From: Amphimedon queenslandica
Lineage: Eukaryota > Porifera > Demospongiae > Haplosclerida > Niphatidae
DNA: 64,000 bases
NCBI RefSeq assembly: GCF_000090795.2
Contig: NW_003546260.1
Location: forward strand, 507,810-571,809
Reading direction: 5' to 3'
Shown: positions 31,635-42,048 of the stretch, piece by piece
How positions within the stretch are numbered: the stretch's first letter is position 1
How the letters are laid out: each line of letters begins with the position of its first letter
Translations under genes and position numbers: made by a program
Notes under the pieces: generated by a model
Database searches by the model: none
What the model saw: only the letters and a program-made list of their open reading frames with translations
Told to the model about the DNA's origin: nothing

Positions 31635-33148
31635 TGTGAGCTAGCAAAACAGTACCTATTGTCACAACTATCACAACATACCCAAAACCTCTCTTTATCT
31701 TCTTCATCAAATGCTAGCTCACAATTCTTACATTTTCCATCATCTGCAATATCTAGTTCATCAAGTAAAGACCCCAATCCAACTGCAGTATCTAGTGGGC
31801 TTGGCGAAGTACATTTGCCTTTCTGTTTCTTAGCTTTCCTTTCTTTTGAAATCCTTTCTTTCTCTTCTTTCTTCTTCTGCTTTTCTATCGCTTTTCTTTC
31901 TCTTTCTTGCTTCTTTCTCTCCTTTTCTTCTTGTTGCTCCTTTGCCTTCTTCATTCTCTCCAATTTGTTTTCTTCTCTTATTATCTTTGCATCAGCCTGA
32001 GCCTGTTCTTTCTCCTTCATTTCCTTCAGAACAGAGGAGTCAGATAATTCTACAGCTTTTTGATTGACTTCTTTTCTTGCTTAATTAGTTTTATGGACAG
32101 GATTTGGAAAAACTNNNNNNNNNNNNNNNNNNNNNNNNNNNNNNNNNNNNNNNNNNNNNNNNNNNNNNNNNNNNNNNNNNNNNNNNNNNNNNNNNNNNNN
32201 NNNNNNNNNNNNNNNNNNNNNNNNNNNNNNNNNNNNNNNNNNNNNNNNNNNNNNNNNNNNNNNNNNNNNNNNNNNNNNNNNNNNNNNNNNNNNNNNNNNN
32301 NNNNNNNNNNNNNNNNNNNNNNNNNNNNNNNNNNNNNNNNNNNNNNNNNNNNNNNNNNNNNNNNNNNNNNNNNNNNNNNNNNNNNNNNNNNNNNNNNNNN
32401 NNNNNNNNNNNNNNNNNNNNNNNNNNNNNNNNNNNNNNNNNNNNNNNNNNNNNNNNNNNNNNNNNNNNNNNNNNNNNNNNNNNNNNNNNNNNNNNNNNNN
32501 NNNNNNNNNNNNNNNNNNNNNNNNNNNNNNNNNNNNNNNNNNNNNNNNNNNNNNNNNNNNNNNNNNNNNNNNNNNNNNNNNNNNNNNNNNNNNNNNNNNN
32601 NNNNNNNNNNNNNNNNNNNNNNNNNNNNNNNNNNNNNNNNNNNNNNNNNNNNNNNNNNNNNNNNNNNNNNNNNNNNNNNNNNNNNNNNNNNNNNNNNNNN
32701 NNNNNNNNNNNNNNNNNNNNNNNNNNNNNNNNNNNNNNNNNNNNNNNNNNNNNNNNNNNNNNNNNNNNNNNNNNNNNNNNNNNNNNNNNNNNNNNNNNNN
32801 NNNNNNNNNNNNNNNNNNNNNNNNNNNNNNNNNNNNNNNNNNNNNNNNNNNNNNNACGATTGCATATGCCATTGCCATTACACCCTCTCTAGTTTGACCA
32901 AATCCCTTGTCAGCCATAGAAACGCAATATTCAGCTAATCTAGCCTCTTCTTCATCAGTTAAAATCGTTGGAGGGCCAGACCGGCAATTCATCTTTACCG
33001 TTCCAGCATCACGTCTTTGTAAAGTTTCTAACGGTACATTATAACTTATTGCAGCCTCACGTAGACTCATCATTTCATTTTTGACTGCCTTGCATGCCTC
33101 CTTCACGCTCTCTTGATTCCATTGCTTTCGTTTTACTTTTGATGCCAT
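31559..33148 (-). pseudogene. Pogo/jerky-like transposase, central part lost in assembly gap
   Basis: The N-terminus at 33148 begins MASKVKRKQWNQESVKEACK with SLREAAISYNVPLETLQRR, a psq-type helix-turn-helix. Next is GPPTILTDEEEARLAEYCVS with KGFGQTREGVMAMAYAI, the start of a CENP-B-type DNA-binding domain. The DDE catalytic core should lie in the 741-bp run of N (32115-32855). After it comes a highly charged coiled coil (32020-31800, KERKKQERERKAIEKQKKKE), then a PHD-like Cys-rich finger with CKNCELAFDEEDKERFWVCC and DSCDNRYCF. An in-frame TAA near 32080 (HKTN then stop, then ARKEVNQKAVEL) argues against function. The two flanks fit one gene of the usual domain order. Confidence 0.8.
32115..32855. 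other. Assembly gap (741 N)
   Basis: Undetermined bases. Reading frames through it are artefacts. It falls where the DDE domain of the pogo-like transposase is expected. Confidence 0.99.
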
Positions 33149-33217
33149 GTATAGCTAGTTCAAGTTGTTGCCTAGACATATAAATAACCAATTAACAGGC
33201 TTACAGTTAGCTGTAAA

Positions 33218-33517
33218 CAGTGGCGGATCTGGGCCCAGGCCTAGACAGGCCATGGCCCGGGCATCAGAAGTCAGTAATGAGATTCATTAGATGCAATGTA
33301 AGCAATTCCCTGCCTCAAGTTTTGATAAAGCCAACCACAAGCCACACCAGAGTACCTACAAGTGCTTGAAGAGCATTCTGGCACTGCATAGATGAGGAAA
33401 TTGTTGAAACCCATCATAAAAATGGCCAAAAGATGCATAACCATAAAATAACTGGTTGAAAAGTGGACACACCCACTTCCTGGCCCTACCATTAACTTGC
33501 ACCCAGATCCGCCACTG
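33218..33517. mobile_element. 300-bp hAT MITE, perfect 8-bp target duplication
   Basis: The TIR CAGTGGCGGATCTGGG (33218-33233) is exactly repeated as the complement at 33502-33517. GCTGTAAA flanks both sides (33210-33217 and 33518-33525). It lies about 70 bp upstream of the pogo-like start codon. There is no transposase inside, so it is non-autonomous. The sharp ends and intact duplication suggest a fairly recent insertion. Confidence 0.95.
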
Positions 33518-33525
33518 GCTGTAAA

Positions 33526-34559
33526 TTGAAACTAACTAGTAACAATAACATACCTAATAAATGAAAGAACCAAGTGACAAAGGTGAGGACACTTTCTTTC
33601 ACGAGGTGAGTGCGCACTAATTAGAATGACCTTTGATCTTTAATGGCCCCGATTTGCAAATTTGATGCAGTTTTTATGCAAGTATGCAAGCTGACGAGAG
33701 CACTTTTAGCCTATCAGCAGATTGTTTATGTAAGTAGGAAGTAGTGCTATAAATATTAGGAAGAATTATGATAGTGTCTCATAAAACCTCCCGTCCCGTA
33801 ATAGTAGCGCCTACTATACTCTATTTTGTTTATGCATCTTGTAAAGTTGTAACTAAATTAAATAGTAGTCTTGACATGAGTCCTTGTTCAAGAAGCAGTG
33901 AGAGTATCATCTTCCTTACAATCCTGTCCTGTGTTGTTCCTGTTGTCAAGTTCGTGAGCATAGTTTAACATTATTATTGTTTGTAATTTTTCAAAATACA
34001 ACTTATTAATTATTTATTTTCATAAAACAATGATATCCAAGATTAAATAACTTATCTTAGCTAGAACTGGAAGCCTGGAACCTCCACTAAGTATTGCAGT
34101 TGATCCAAGCATAGCTAGGTTAAAAAATGCTTGCTTTTCCCAGTTCTGAGATCTGAGCATGCGCGACCACACCCAAATTTTGGAGCACATGCCACATGTC
34201 TCTTTTAACTAACAAATGGTTGAATGAGGTAAGTTTTAACTGATCCTGCAGTCATAGTGTCACTTCTTCCTTTCTTGGAGAATGATCTAATGGGACATGG
34301 CCCTATGCATAGACTGTTGGAGTAGAATGGTGTGAGAATTAGCCTTCTAGCACTAGCCAATTTTGAGATACATACCGACAACTGGATTGACAGGAGATGA
34401 TGATGATGATGAAGACAACTGAACAAAATGGCCGTTTTGCCGATTTTTGACTTTTGTCTTAGTCAGGGTCTAGAGCCATGCTAGTGGTACCAATGGAGTC
34501 CTCTGGTCATGATAAGGTCCTCTAAGAATTCTGGTAAGCATAGGAGCTCATTTTTCCGG
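33526..34559. other. Unassigned spacer
   Basis: No gene supported. No exon for the missing part of the FHA domain (see 34705-34939) was found here on the plus strand. Confidence 0.4.
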
Positions 34560-34639
34560 TATAGCAAGGCTGCAAAAGTCTTGGCAGCCATAATGTTTTG
34601 GGGTGAATCCTACTTAGTAACGCTATCGCGTTACTAATA
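34560..34639 (+). repeat. 80-bp double-hairpin miniature repeat, copy 2
   Basis: Same as 15726-15804 with few changes: TATAGCAAGGCTGCAAAAGT, GGCAGCC, and TTAGTAACGC TATC GCGTTACTAATA. Loop changes (CC to TC) leave both stems intact. It sits about 65 bp upstream of the SNIP1-like exon, probably in its intron. Confidence 0.82.
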
Positions 34640-34704
34640 AGCATACACTTTTGCTTTATGCCTAATTTTACTATTATTTTTAAGTGTAAACGTTCTCATT
34701 ATAG

Positions 34705-34939
34705 GCCTTATATTATTGACTTGGATTCTACAAATGGGACTTTTGTTAATAATCACAAAATTGATCCAAGCCGGTATGTAGAAGTCAAAGAAAAAGTACA
34801 GTGTTTATTTGATGTAATTATTCAGTTGAAACATTAGGATGTTATAAAATTTGGATTTAGTACCAGAGAATATGTTCTTCTTCATGAAAGTTCTAAAGAT
34901 GATGACAGTGACTTTGATAATAATGTTGATACTCCCTAA
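34705..34939 (+). CDS. SNIP1-like FHA-domain protein, last two exons (partial)
   Basis: SNIP1 (Smad nuclear-interacting protein 1) is a nuclear RNA-processing factor whose C-terminal FHA domain reads phosphothreonine. The exon at 34705-34795 encodes PYIIDLDSTNGTFVNNHKID then PSRYVEVKEK; the exon at 34838-34939 encodes DVIKFGFSTREYVLLHESSK and an acidic tail ending in TAA. The STNGTFVNN and KFGFSTREYVLLHE motifs are those of the SNIP1/dawdle FHA C-terminus. The intron 34796-34837 is only 42 bp (GT...AG); a splice acceptor TTATAG precedes 34705. AATAAA at 34938-34943 overlaps the stop codon. The first half of the FHA domain and the rest of the gene are not visible upstream, so this may be a gene end displaced by repeats, or a duplicated fragment. 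Confidence 0.75.
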
Positions 34940-34944
34940 TAAAA

Positions 34945-36010
34945 GTTATAGTTAAAATACAAACCTATATATTGTGGTAACTAGTAACGGTGTAGTGACA
35001 ATGAGATTTTCCATGCACGCTTGCTTAGGTGGGAATTAAGCAGTTGAGATGTCATTTTGTCACAAAAATTTTCATTAATTTAAATAAATTTTTTTTGAAC
35101 TCTCTTGAGTTTTATATGGCATTCAAAAAAGTCAATATCTTCTGCCCAGCTAGTTCAATTGTAGTAGCAATTTGTGGTAGCAAAGCTAAATATTATCAAG
35201 AATGGACCTCTTTGTCTTGCCCAAGCTTTTGTGTTTCACTCTGTGAGGTCAAAATTAGCATATATATATAATGGTGCGCTGGTGGTTACTATGGAAACGT
35301 TTCATGTTTAGCAGGAGTTGTTATGCCTATAACTACACTGCATAGAGTGTGGGGGTTTACAATTAACATACAAACAGCACTGCAAAAGTGTACCATGGTA
35401 AAGTAAGATACCTCCTTGTCTGGAGGTGGTTATGGGTTAGTACTAGCCAACATCAAACAGCGAGGTATCTAGTCTGGTCCCGCCTCTTCGTTGTGCAGGG
35501 GAGCCGCTAAAGAGTCTGGTGACACTTCTACAGAATTGCACAGGTTTAAGTGTACGAATCAGATTACTGCACTCACATGGAAGCCACTTTGTTATGTACT
35601 CTATTCACAATGGCTACAAGTATGACCAACAAACCTGCTGCAGATATTGATAAACGCTAGCAAAGGAACAGAAACTAACTAAGGAGGAAGTAACAGAAGA
35701 ATGAAAAAATCTCATGTTAAACTTGCTCTAAAGTATACAGATTTTCTTTTGTCACTCCCGTTCTTGAATTAATTAGAACTTTGATGGATTTTTATCTTGG
35801 CTTTTATACTGCAGCTCTCCTGAATCATGGAGGCTTACTTGTCAAGAAAAGCCTCGAATAGAAAAGTTATCACATGACAGAATGTTTTAATAACTTTAAT
35901 AACTTGTAATTATTGCATTCCTTTCTGCAACAAATTTTGCAGCAGTATCACCAGACTTATTTGCGCCATGGGCACTACTAAAACGAGGAATGAGAAATGG
36001 ACAAATATGA
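34945..36010. other. Unassigned spacer
   Basis: No recognised gene. It contains a (TA) run near 35261-35270. The 35029-35271 frame has no known domain. Confidence 0.35.
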
Positions 36011-36019
36011 AATAGCAAA

Positions 36020-36965
36020 ACGAAGAAATGGGATTATGGGAGGTGAGACTAGAAGTGAGGGACTTCAAGTTACTGGAACAAGTCCAATGGAAGGCTACCA
36101 AATATATCTTGAACAATTTTGTCTCTGACTAGGACACAATTAATGTCTCTAAACATGATACCTTTGGTGATGATTCTCGAACTGAATGATATATCCTTCT
36201 TTGTCAAAAATGTAAAAACCCATCCCCATCCTTTGATATTCTCGACTTTGTATCATTCTCCAACACTACAACCAGGGCCTCTTCAGGATCTAAACTGCAA
36301 TATAATTTTGCTTCTACTAGTATAGTTCGACACTCCTTAGTACTTCAAAAGGCTACCAAGATTATGGAATTCTCTTCCTCCTATGGACCAGAGTCTCCCT
36401 ATCTCCACTGTCTTATCTTGTGTCAGAACCTACTTTTGAGAACAATTTCTAGCCAACTTTGAATCGGAATGTTCATGTACATATCATCTATTATGCCCGT
36501 GTAGCACAACTTATATCCCACACCTCCATCTACATCTCGGTAACTTCACTTATTATAAATTCTAGTATGTTTTTGTTCGCTTTTAATCATAATATTGTCA
36601 TTATTACTGTAATTATCTACTTGATTTTACTATTATTACTGTTTGTAATTTTGTATCTCTCCTATTCCTTCTCCTCATCTCTTTCTCTCTTGTCTTCTTT
36701 TCTTAATTTAATATTATCTGAGATTATGTATCTCTCCTTTTCCCTCTCCTCATCTCTCTCTCTTGTCTTCTTTCCTTTTCTTAATTCATTATTATCTGTG
36801 ATTTTGTATCTCCTTTTCGCTCTCCTCATCTCTTTCTTTTCTCTTCATTCAAGGCTGTCCTAGTGACCTAGGTCAGTCCTTCAGTGTTCCCACTGCAAAC
36901 ATATTCACTCTTAATTTACTACTCTCTTTTACTTGCACTGTAAAGTTATAAATAAATAAGTAAAT
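36020..36965 (+). mobile_element. 3' end of a non-LTR retrotransposon (LINE)
   Basis: The C-terminus of the reverse transcriptase protein is readable in several frames: LLEQVQWKATKYILNNFVS (36070), LELNDISFFVKNV (36175), SNTTTRASSGSKLQYNF (36260), RLPRLWNSLPPMDQSLPIST (36345) and HLLCPCSTTYIPHLHLHLGN (36490), ending near 36563. That order is the usual C-terminus of CR1/L2/Jockey-like LINEs. A pyrimidine-rich 3' UTR follows (CTCTCCT and TTTCTTCT repeats, 36650-36850). It ends in a TAAATAAG-type tail (36950-36970). The copy is 5'-truncated and frameshifted. Confidence 0.78.
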
Positions 36966-36969
36966 AAGT

Positions 36970-37555
36970 AAAAGTAATTGTATCCACCAGATCCCCGTTA
37001 ACTAGATTAGTGATATTCATAGGGATACCATAAAAACAACAGACTTTCTTGGCCGCCATCTTGGGGGCATAAACTATACAGTAACCAATGAGCCAGAAAG
37101 AGAATCGGCCTGATCTGCTTTTCCGCATAACTTTGAGGCTCCTAATTGTTGCAGTGGTAAAGAAATGGAGATTAAAGTTGGAATCTTTTCTCTCTGGATG
37201 CAGCTCCTTTGCTCTGCTGGCAAAACGGTAAAGTAACACCTTTTCCCCATTGAAGACTGTACAAAGTATACCCCCAACATGGCAGCCAGAATAATTTTTT
37301 CATCTACGGTATCCAAATGAATATCATTAAAAAGTCTATGAATATCATGCATCTCATTCACACGGATGTGGATGGCTAGTTCAATATTACGCTAGTCCTA
37401 ATGTTACATTGATGCTGGAATTGAATCTGGATCGATTCCAGCAGAAAGCATGTGTCAAAAGGTCAAATCACCCACACTTTTGATTAAAAATTGACGGTAT
37501 GTTGGCCTAGTGTCATATTGTGAACCAGACTTAACGCCTCCTTCACATGCAGTGT
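36970..37555. other. Unassigned spacer
   Basis: Between the LINE tail and the MULE gene. Minus-strand frames (37361-36946) have no family I recognise. I looked here for a MULE terminal repeat matching sequence beyond 43.6 kb and found none by eye. Confidence 0.4.
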
Positions 37556-37558
37556 TGT

Positions 37559-40500
37559 AAATGGAGGATCACAGTGGGACTGATTTGTCGAGCATTTGCA
37601 AACAGCTGAAGAAAGTTGGAATGATGATTGTGAGAATGTTTCAGACATAATCGATCTAACAGTTCTAAGTATGAGTGAAGAGGATGATAAGTCATTGTTT
37701 TAAGATAACCACTCATGTGGCAAAAAATGCCATTTTGACTACCAATTTTTGTTGGTGATTGCCAGGGTGACACTGGATTGAGTAGCAGTGGAGATGTCAA
37801 TAGTAGTGTTCATGATGATGATAGTGACAGTGATTCTGCTTCTGAGCCTGCTTTTCATCACAAGCATGTTAAAATTTTTAAGCCAGATGAATGATACTTT
37901 GACTTGTAGGTTTATTTGTGGTTATGTTTATGGTACAGCTGCTATGCCTGCTAATTTTTACAATGATGATCCAATGCTGCTAGTCTATAGTAGCTCAAAG
38001 TGGACTCCAACTATTGAGAAAGTAGCATATGTTTTGATTGGTTGTGAAAGGCTAAAATTTGTATTTGTCTCATTGTAACATTTGTGGTTGACCTCAGTTA
38101 TTTGGATGCTGCAAATGATGTCAAAGCTGATGAAATGGAGTGTGGCTTAGGAAAGGCTCACCAGTTGCATACATTAGCATCCATAGCAACTATGAAGGAA
38201 GGAAAGATGTCTATCGCTGCTCCAGAATGGGTGCAGCTTCTTATCATTTTTAAATCACTAGAACCTACTATAGGCATTCAGCTTCCCCTGACTTTTGTCG
38301 TACTATCATTACTGTACACAGTAAGTCCTTCCTATAATCAGCTGATTGACATCTAATTTAAGTGTATTTTGCTTGCAGCCATTCCTATATTTGTGACATG
38401 CCTCCCATTGCTATAGGGAGGAACCATTGTCAAAATAATGTTTTTGAACTATTATTTGCATGGCACTTATAAATATTAAGAATGAATGCCTAGACTTGAC
38501 AATGGTTGTGTACGCTTTTGATCGAAAAAAGCATGCTATCAACTTAAAACAAATGGTAATTAATTCCAAGAACAACACACCTTTTAAACAAACCTAGGCG
38601 AGTACTGTTATTATGCTGAAAGAGAGAGTCAAAAGCAAGCCACCAATTAAAGTCTTACGTGAAGTTGGTAATATTGGGGGAGGAGTTATGAAAGTGACTT
38701 CTTCTTGTGACCTTCCTTGTAATCATAAACAAGTTTATAATTTGCATAACAAGAAGAATAAAAGTGGTGTTTATATGTTTCGTCAGACGTGATGTATGTG
38801 TGCAAAGAGACTGAGAAAGATAAAGATAAATAAAGATCTGTGAGGTTGCTCCTGAGCCTATGTGCATTTTATGCACAGATCAACAGCTACATGATTTAGA
38901 AAAATTCTGAACTGACAAACCTTTTTCTGTTGTTTCCATTGACCCTAAATTTTAACTTGGGTTATTTTATGTGACACCTATATTGTTTCGTAATTTATTG
39001 CTAGAAACAAAGAAGGTACTCACCCAATGTTTTGGCCAATATTAATTCATCGGACTAAGCAGTTTCACCCATTTCACTATCTAGCTTTAACTTTAGTTTG
39101 TCTCAAACCTACTCTTTCTGCAATTAAATGCTTTGCCACAGACGAAGAGTCAGAGCTTATAAAAGCATTCAAGCCTGTATTCCCCCTGCAGTTCATTTTA
39201 GGTTCTCAAATCATTTACATCAAAATATGAAGCAGAAATTGGCATCTTTGAGTTTGGATCAAAACATTCGGAGAGAAATTTTAGCTCATGTATTTGGGAA
39301 GCAGGTTGGAAGTCAATTTGAATTTGGTTTAGTTGATAGTGAAATTTCTTTTGGAAAGTGCTATCAAGATTGAAAGAGCATTAGAAAAATCTGGAACATA
39401 GCTATAAGCCATGTGAAGTACCTCAATTCTTTTATTGGTTTTTTACTCACAAAGCGGAACATTTTGCAGACTGCATCATACTTGAAGTTAGGAAGAAAGC
39501 TGGTTTATTGAAGCTGTTTACTACAAACAGTTCGGAGTCTATTAATCACGTTATTAAAATGTGAAGTTGAATGGAAAGAAACAAATTGCCTGACCTCATC
39601 AAGCATTTGAAAGGAGTTGTTGAGTAACAAGTGTCTGAGCTACAGAAAGCAGGTATCAGCCAAGGAGATTAGAGGTTTACAACAGAATATTCTAAGTTAT
39701 GCATAGTTTGGTTTCCTGGTATGACAAAAAGAAACATATGAAAGATGTATATGCCTGTAAGCCGCCTAAGCAGGCTACTGTGCCATTGAATCACCTCTTC
39801 TTGATGTCTCAATTAACTAAAGGCAATGACAGTACTAGTTGTAACAGTGGACAATGGCAATCTAATTCTCGAGCTAAATCTAACCCTCGTGACTCAACTA
39901 GTTCAAGGCCGCCTAAATCTTCTTCCACCAATACTTGTGAGGACAGTCTGGACTTATGCAATTGCGATTCTGTTATATTTGAAAGTAGAAAAGGGGTCCC
40001 TGGTGTAGTGTACGACACTGGTGAAGGTGACTCTGGGTGGATCGAGGTCAAACCTTACAGAAGAGGTCGCTCCCGTGATTCTCCCTGCCGTTCTGACTCT
40101 GAGTCATCAGAGGAAGGGGTGCTTGATAATCTCCCTCAGTCAGCTGAAGTCACATTCTTGCCTATTAATGGAACTCCTGGTTTGAGTATACGTACTCATA
40201 GGATACGTACTTGGACTCCCATTGCTAAAAGGACACGACTTAAAACAATGGATTTAGATTGTAAAAGGGATTCAACTTGAAACTAGGGACTTCTATAATT
40301 TATTGATACTATACATGTACTTATAATGGATATTTCCACAAGTTGGATGTACTCCTTCAGTCCAACTCCATGTCAAGTTTTACTTATATGTTGCATGCCT
40401 GTAATTATGTTATGTTGGTCTGTAAAATTCAATAATAAATAAATAATAATAAATAAATAATAACGAATATCAAATATCAAGTGTTCCCTACTCCACCCTT

Positions 40501-41408
40501 GAGAATAGTTGTGCTAAAGCTAAGAAGTTAGTTTCTTCAAAGCAGAGTATTATAGATGTTCAATGAATGAGGGAAGAGGACAACAAAGCTTAACTTGTTC
40601 AAAGCACAACTTTAGATATTCCCCATATTGTCAAGGTTTCTGGATATCTTTATAAGTGTGATGACAAGTGTCTGATGTTTAACGGCTTTTCTATAAGTTC
40701 AGTGTTGTTGCTGCAGCTTACATGAATGGCACTTTCATTGATTCATTTGCAGACAAGTTTATGCGTAATTTCGCTGCAATTTCTGAGAGAGATATATGCC
40801 AAGTGGTTCTGGAAAGAGAGGTGGAGTCCCAAAGCGAAAAAAGAAGAAAGCCACTTCCACTGAAAGTACTTCATTGCATATATTTTTTACAGTCTTAGAT
40901 GAGTTCACATAATCTGTCTCTCCCAGATGGTGCAGTGGCATTTCTACCTAATATAGCCATGGCATCTATACCCAATGTAGCTGCCTCTGCTCCTACTCAA
41001 TTACATACATGCACTGTCTCTTCTCTACCAAATACAGTGCCCTCCCTACCGACACTGGCTGCTATACCCAATACTATAGGATCTCCTATGACAGGTATGA
41101 CATTCCCATCTGCCTCAGTCAATGTATGTACAGCCAGCTCATGTACTGTTATTGGATCAGGAATTATTTCCAGCAGTGGTAGTACACATAGTACACACTG
41201 CACACCTAGTATTTGTGGGAATGTTGCATCAGCTGTTGTGTCTCATACTAACACCAACAACTTTGTTCTTAAGTTGAAAACACCCAGGATTAACGTTTGC
41301 CAGTCGTGTAGAAAGAACTATGATGGAGTTAATCATACTATGGGTCTCATAGCTGCACGGGCAGAGTGCAAACTAGTGACGAATATCAGTATAGGGTTTA
41401 GTTACTAG
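37559..41408 (+). pseudogene. MULE-type transposase with SWIM-like Cys cluster, degenerate
   Basis: The candidate start is the ATG at 37559 (MEDHSGTDLSSICKQLKKVG). Key blocks: VTSSCDLPCNHKQVYNLHNK (38697), DPTFNLGYF (38940), the first-aspartate region of the MULE DDE domain, then FHPFHYLALTLVCLKPTLSA (39075), HQNMKQKLASLSLDQNIRRE (39225), EILAHVFGKQVGSQFEFGL, FTTNSSESINHVIK (39530) and KLPDLIKHLKGVVE. A SWIM-like region follows the insertion: SHVIAAAY-type sequence near 40700, PSGSGKRGGVPKRKKKK (40800). The Ser/Pro-rich C-terminus ends at 41408 with INVCQSCRKNYDGVNHTMGL. Many stops occur in the first half. Convergent with the Ulp1-type gene. Confidence 0.75.
39770..40475 (+). mobile_element. 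LINE-like insertion with AATAAATAAATAATAA tail
   Basis: The MULE reading is interrupted after about 39755 by a frame (to 40280) rich in Ser, Arg and Asp. It contains CEDSLDLCNCDSVIFESRKG, then DSGWIEVKPYRRGRSRDSP. A 3' UTR follows and an A-rich tail of AATAAATAAATAATAA units (40430-40465). The MULE sequence resumes around 40480. The tail is that of a target-primed retroelement; the protein is not one I recognise, and the 5' boundary is uncertain. Confidence 0.5.
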
Positions 41409-42048
41409 GAAAGTAGTCAAACATTCACTATCATGTGCATTTGAATTGCTTAAAGCAAGCCATGCCACAGTTTACAATTGAACTTAGCAATTATTACAGC
41501 CCTTTGCACAAAACTTGCATCAGTCTGATCATGTGACTTCATAAAAGTTAAGTCTAGCTAGCTGGGGCTAATCATCACGTGACTAGAACTGGTGGTGGCA
41601 AGTTTTCTGCAATATGCTGTAATCAAAGGTAGGAGATCTGGTGTTAAGTAGTCACATGACCTATAATAACTAACTGCATAACTCATAACTTTAATAATGT
41701 TATTGTGGTTATCTACTGTTATTTATTATAGCAATCAATTTTTTTAGAAGAATAATGTTAAGAAAATTTTTACTAGAATAATGAGAAGAGATACAAAACT
41801 TGTAGACTAGAGCTAGTAATAATAATAATGATAATGTGACATAAAGTTAACATTTTGGAAAAAGCCATAGCCTAGCTCGTTTTTTGAAAACATTCTGAGG
41901 ATTATCAACGCATGATTTGTGATACCACATACTGCACTGATCACATTCTGCCATATAAAGACTTGTATTGTGTCTATCATCATCATAGTAAGGTATTTTT
42001 CAAATGCAATAGACTGGTGCCACAAAATGAGTTAATTTTTAGCACACT
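41409..42048. other. Short spacer between convergent MULE and Ulp1-type genes
   Basis: AT-rich, with a TAA/TAATAATAATGATAATG run near 41815-41835. No gene seen. Confidence 0.45.

Noticed and set aside
31536-32000. 154-codon plus-strand frame rich in Ser, Phe and Leu
   Set aside because: It is the antisense of the coiled-coil coding sequence of the pogo-like gene.
32050-33148. Long frames across the run of N
   Set aside because: Unknown bases cannot support a reading frame; only the outer parts on the minus strand are real sequence.
36459-36863. 134-codon plus-strand frame, Leu/Ser-rich
   Set aside because: It reads through the pyrimidine-rich 3' UTR of the LINE; the real coding part ends near 36563 in another frame.
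39699-40280. 193-codon plus frame as the MULE C-terminus
   Set aside because: MULE sequence resumes after an A-rich retroelement tail at about 40480, so most of this frame belongs to an insertion.
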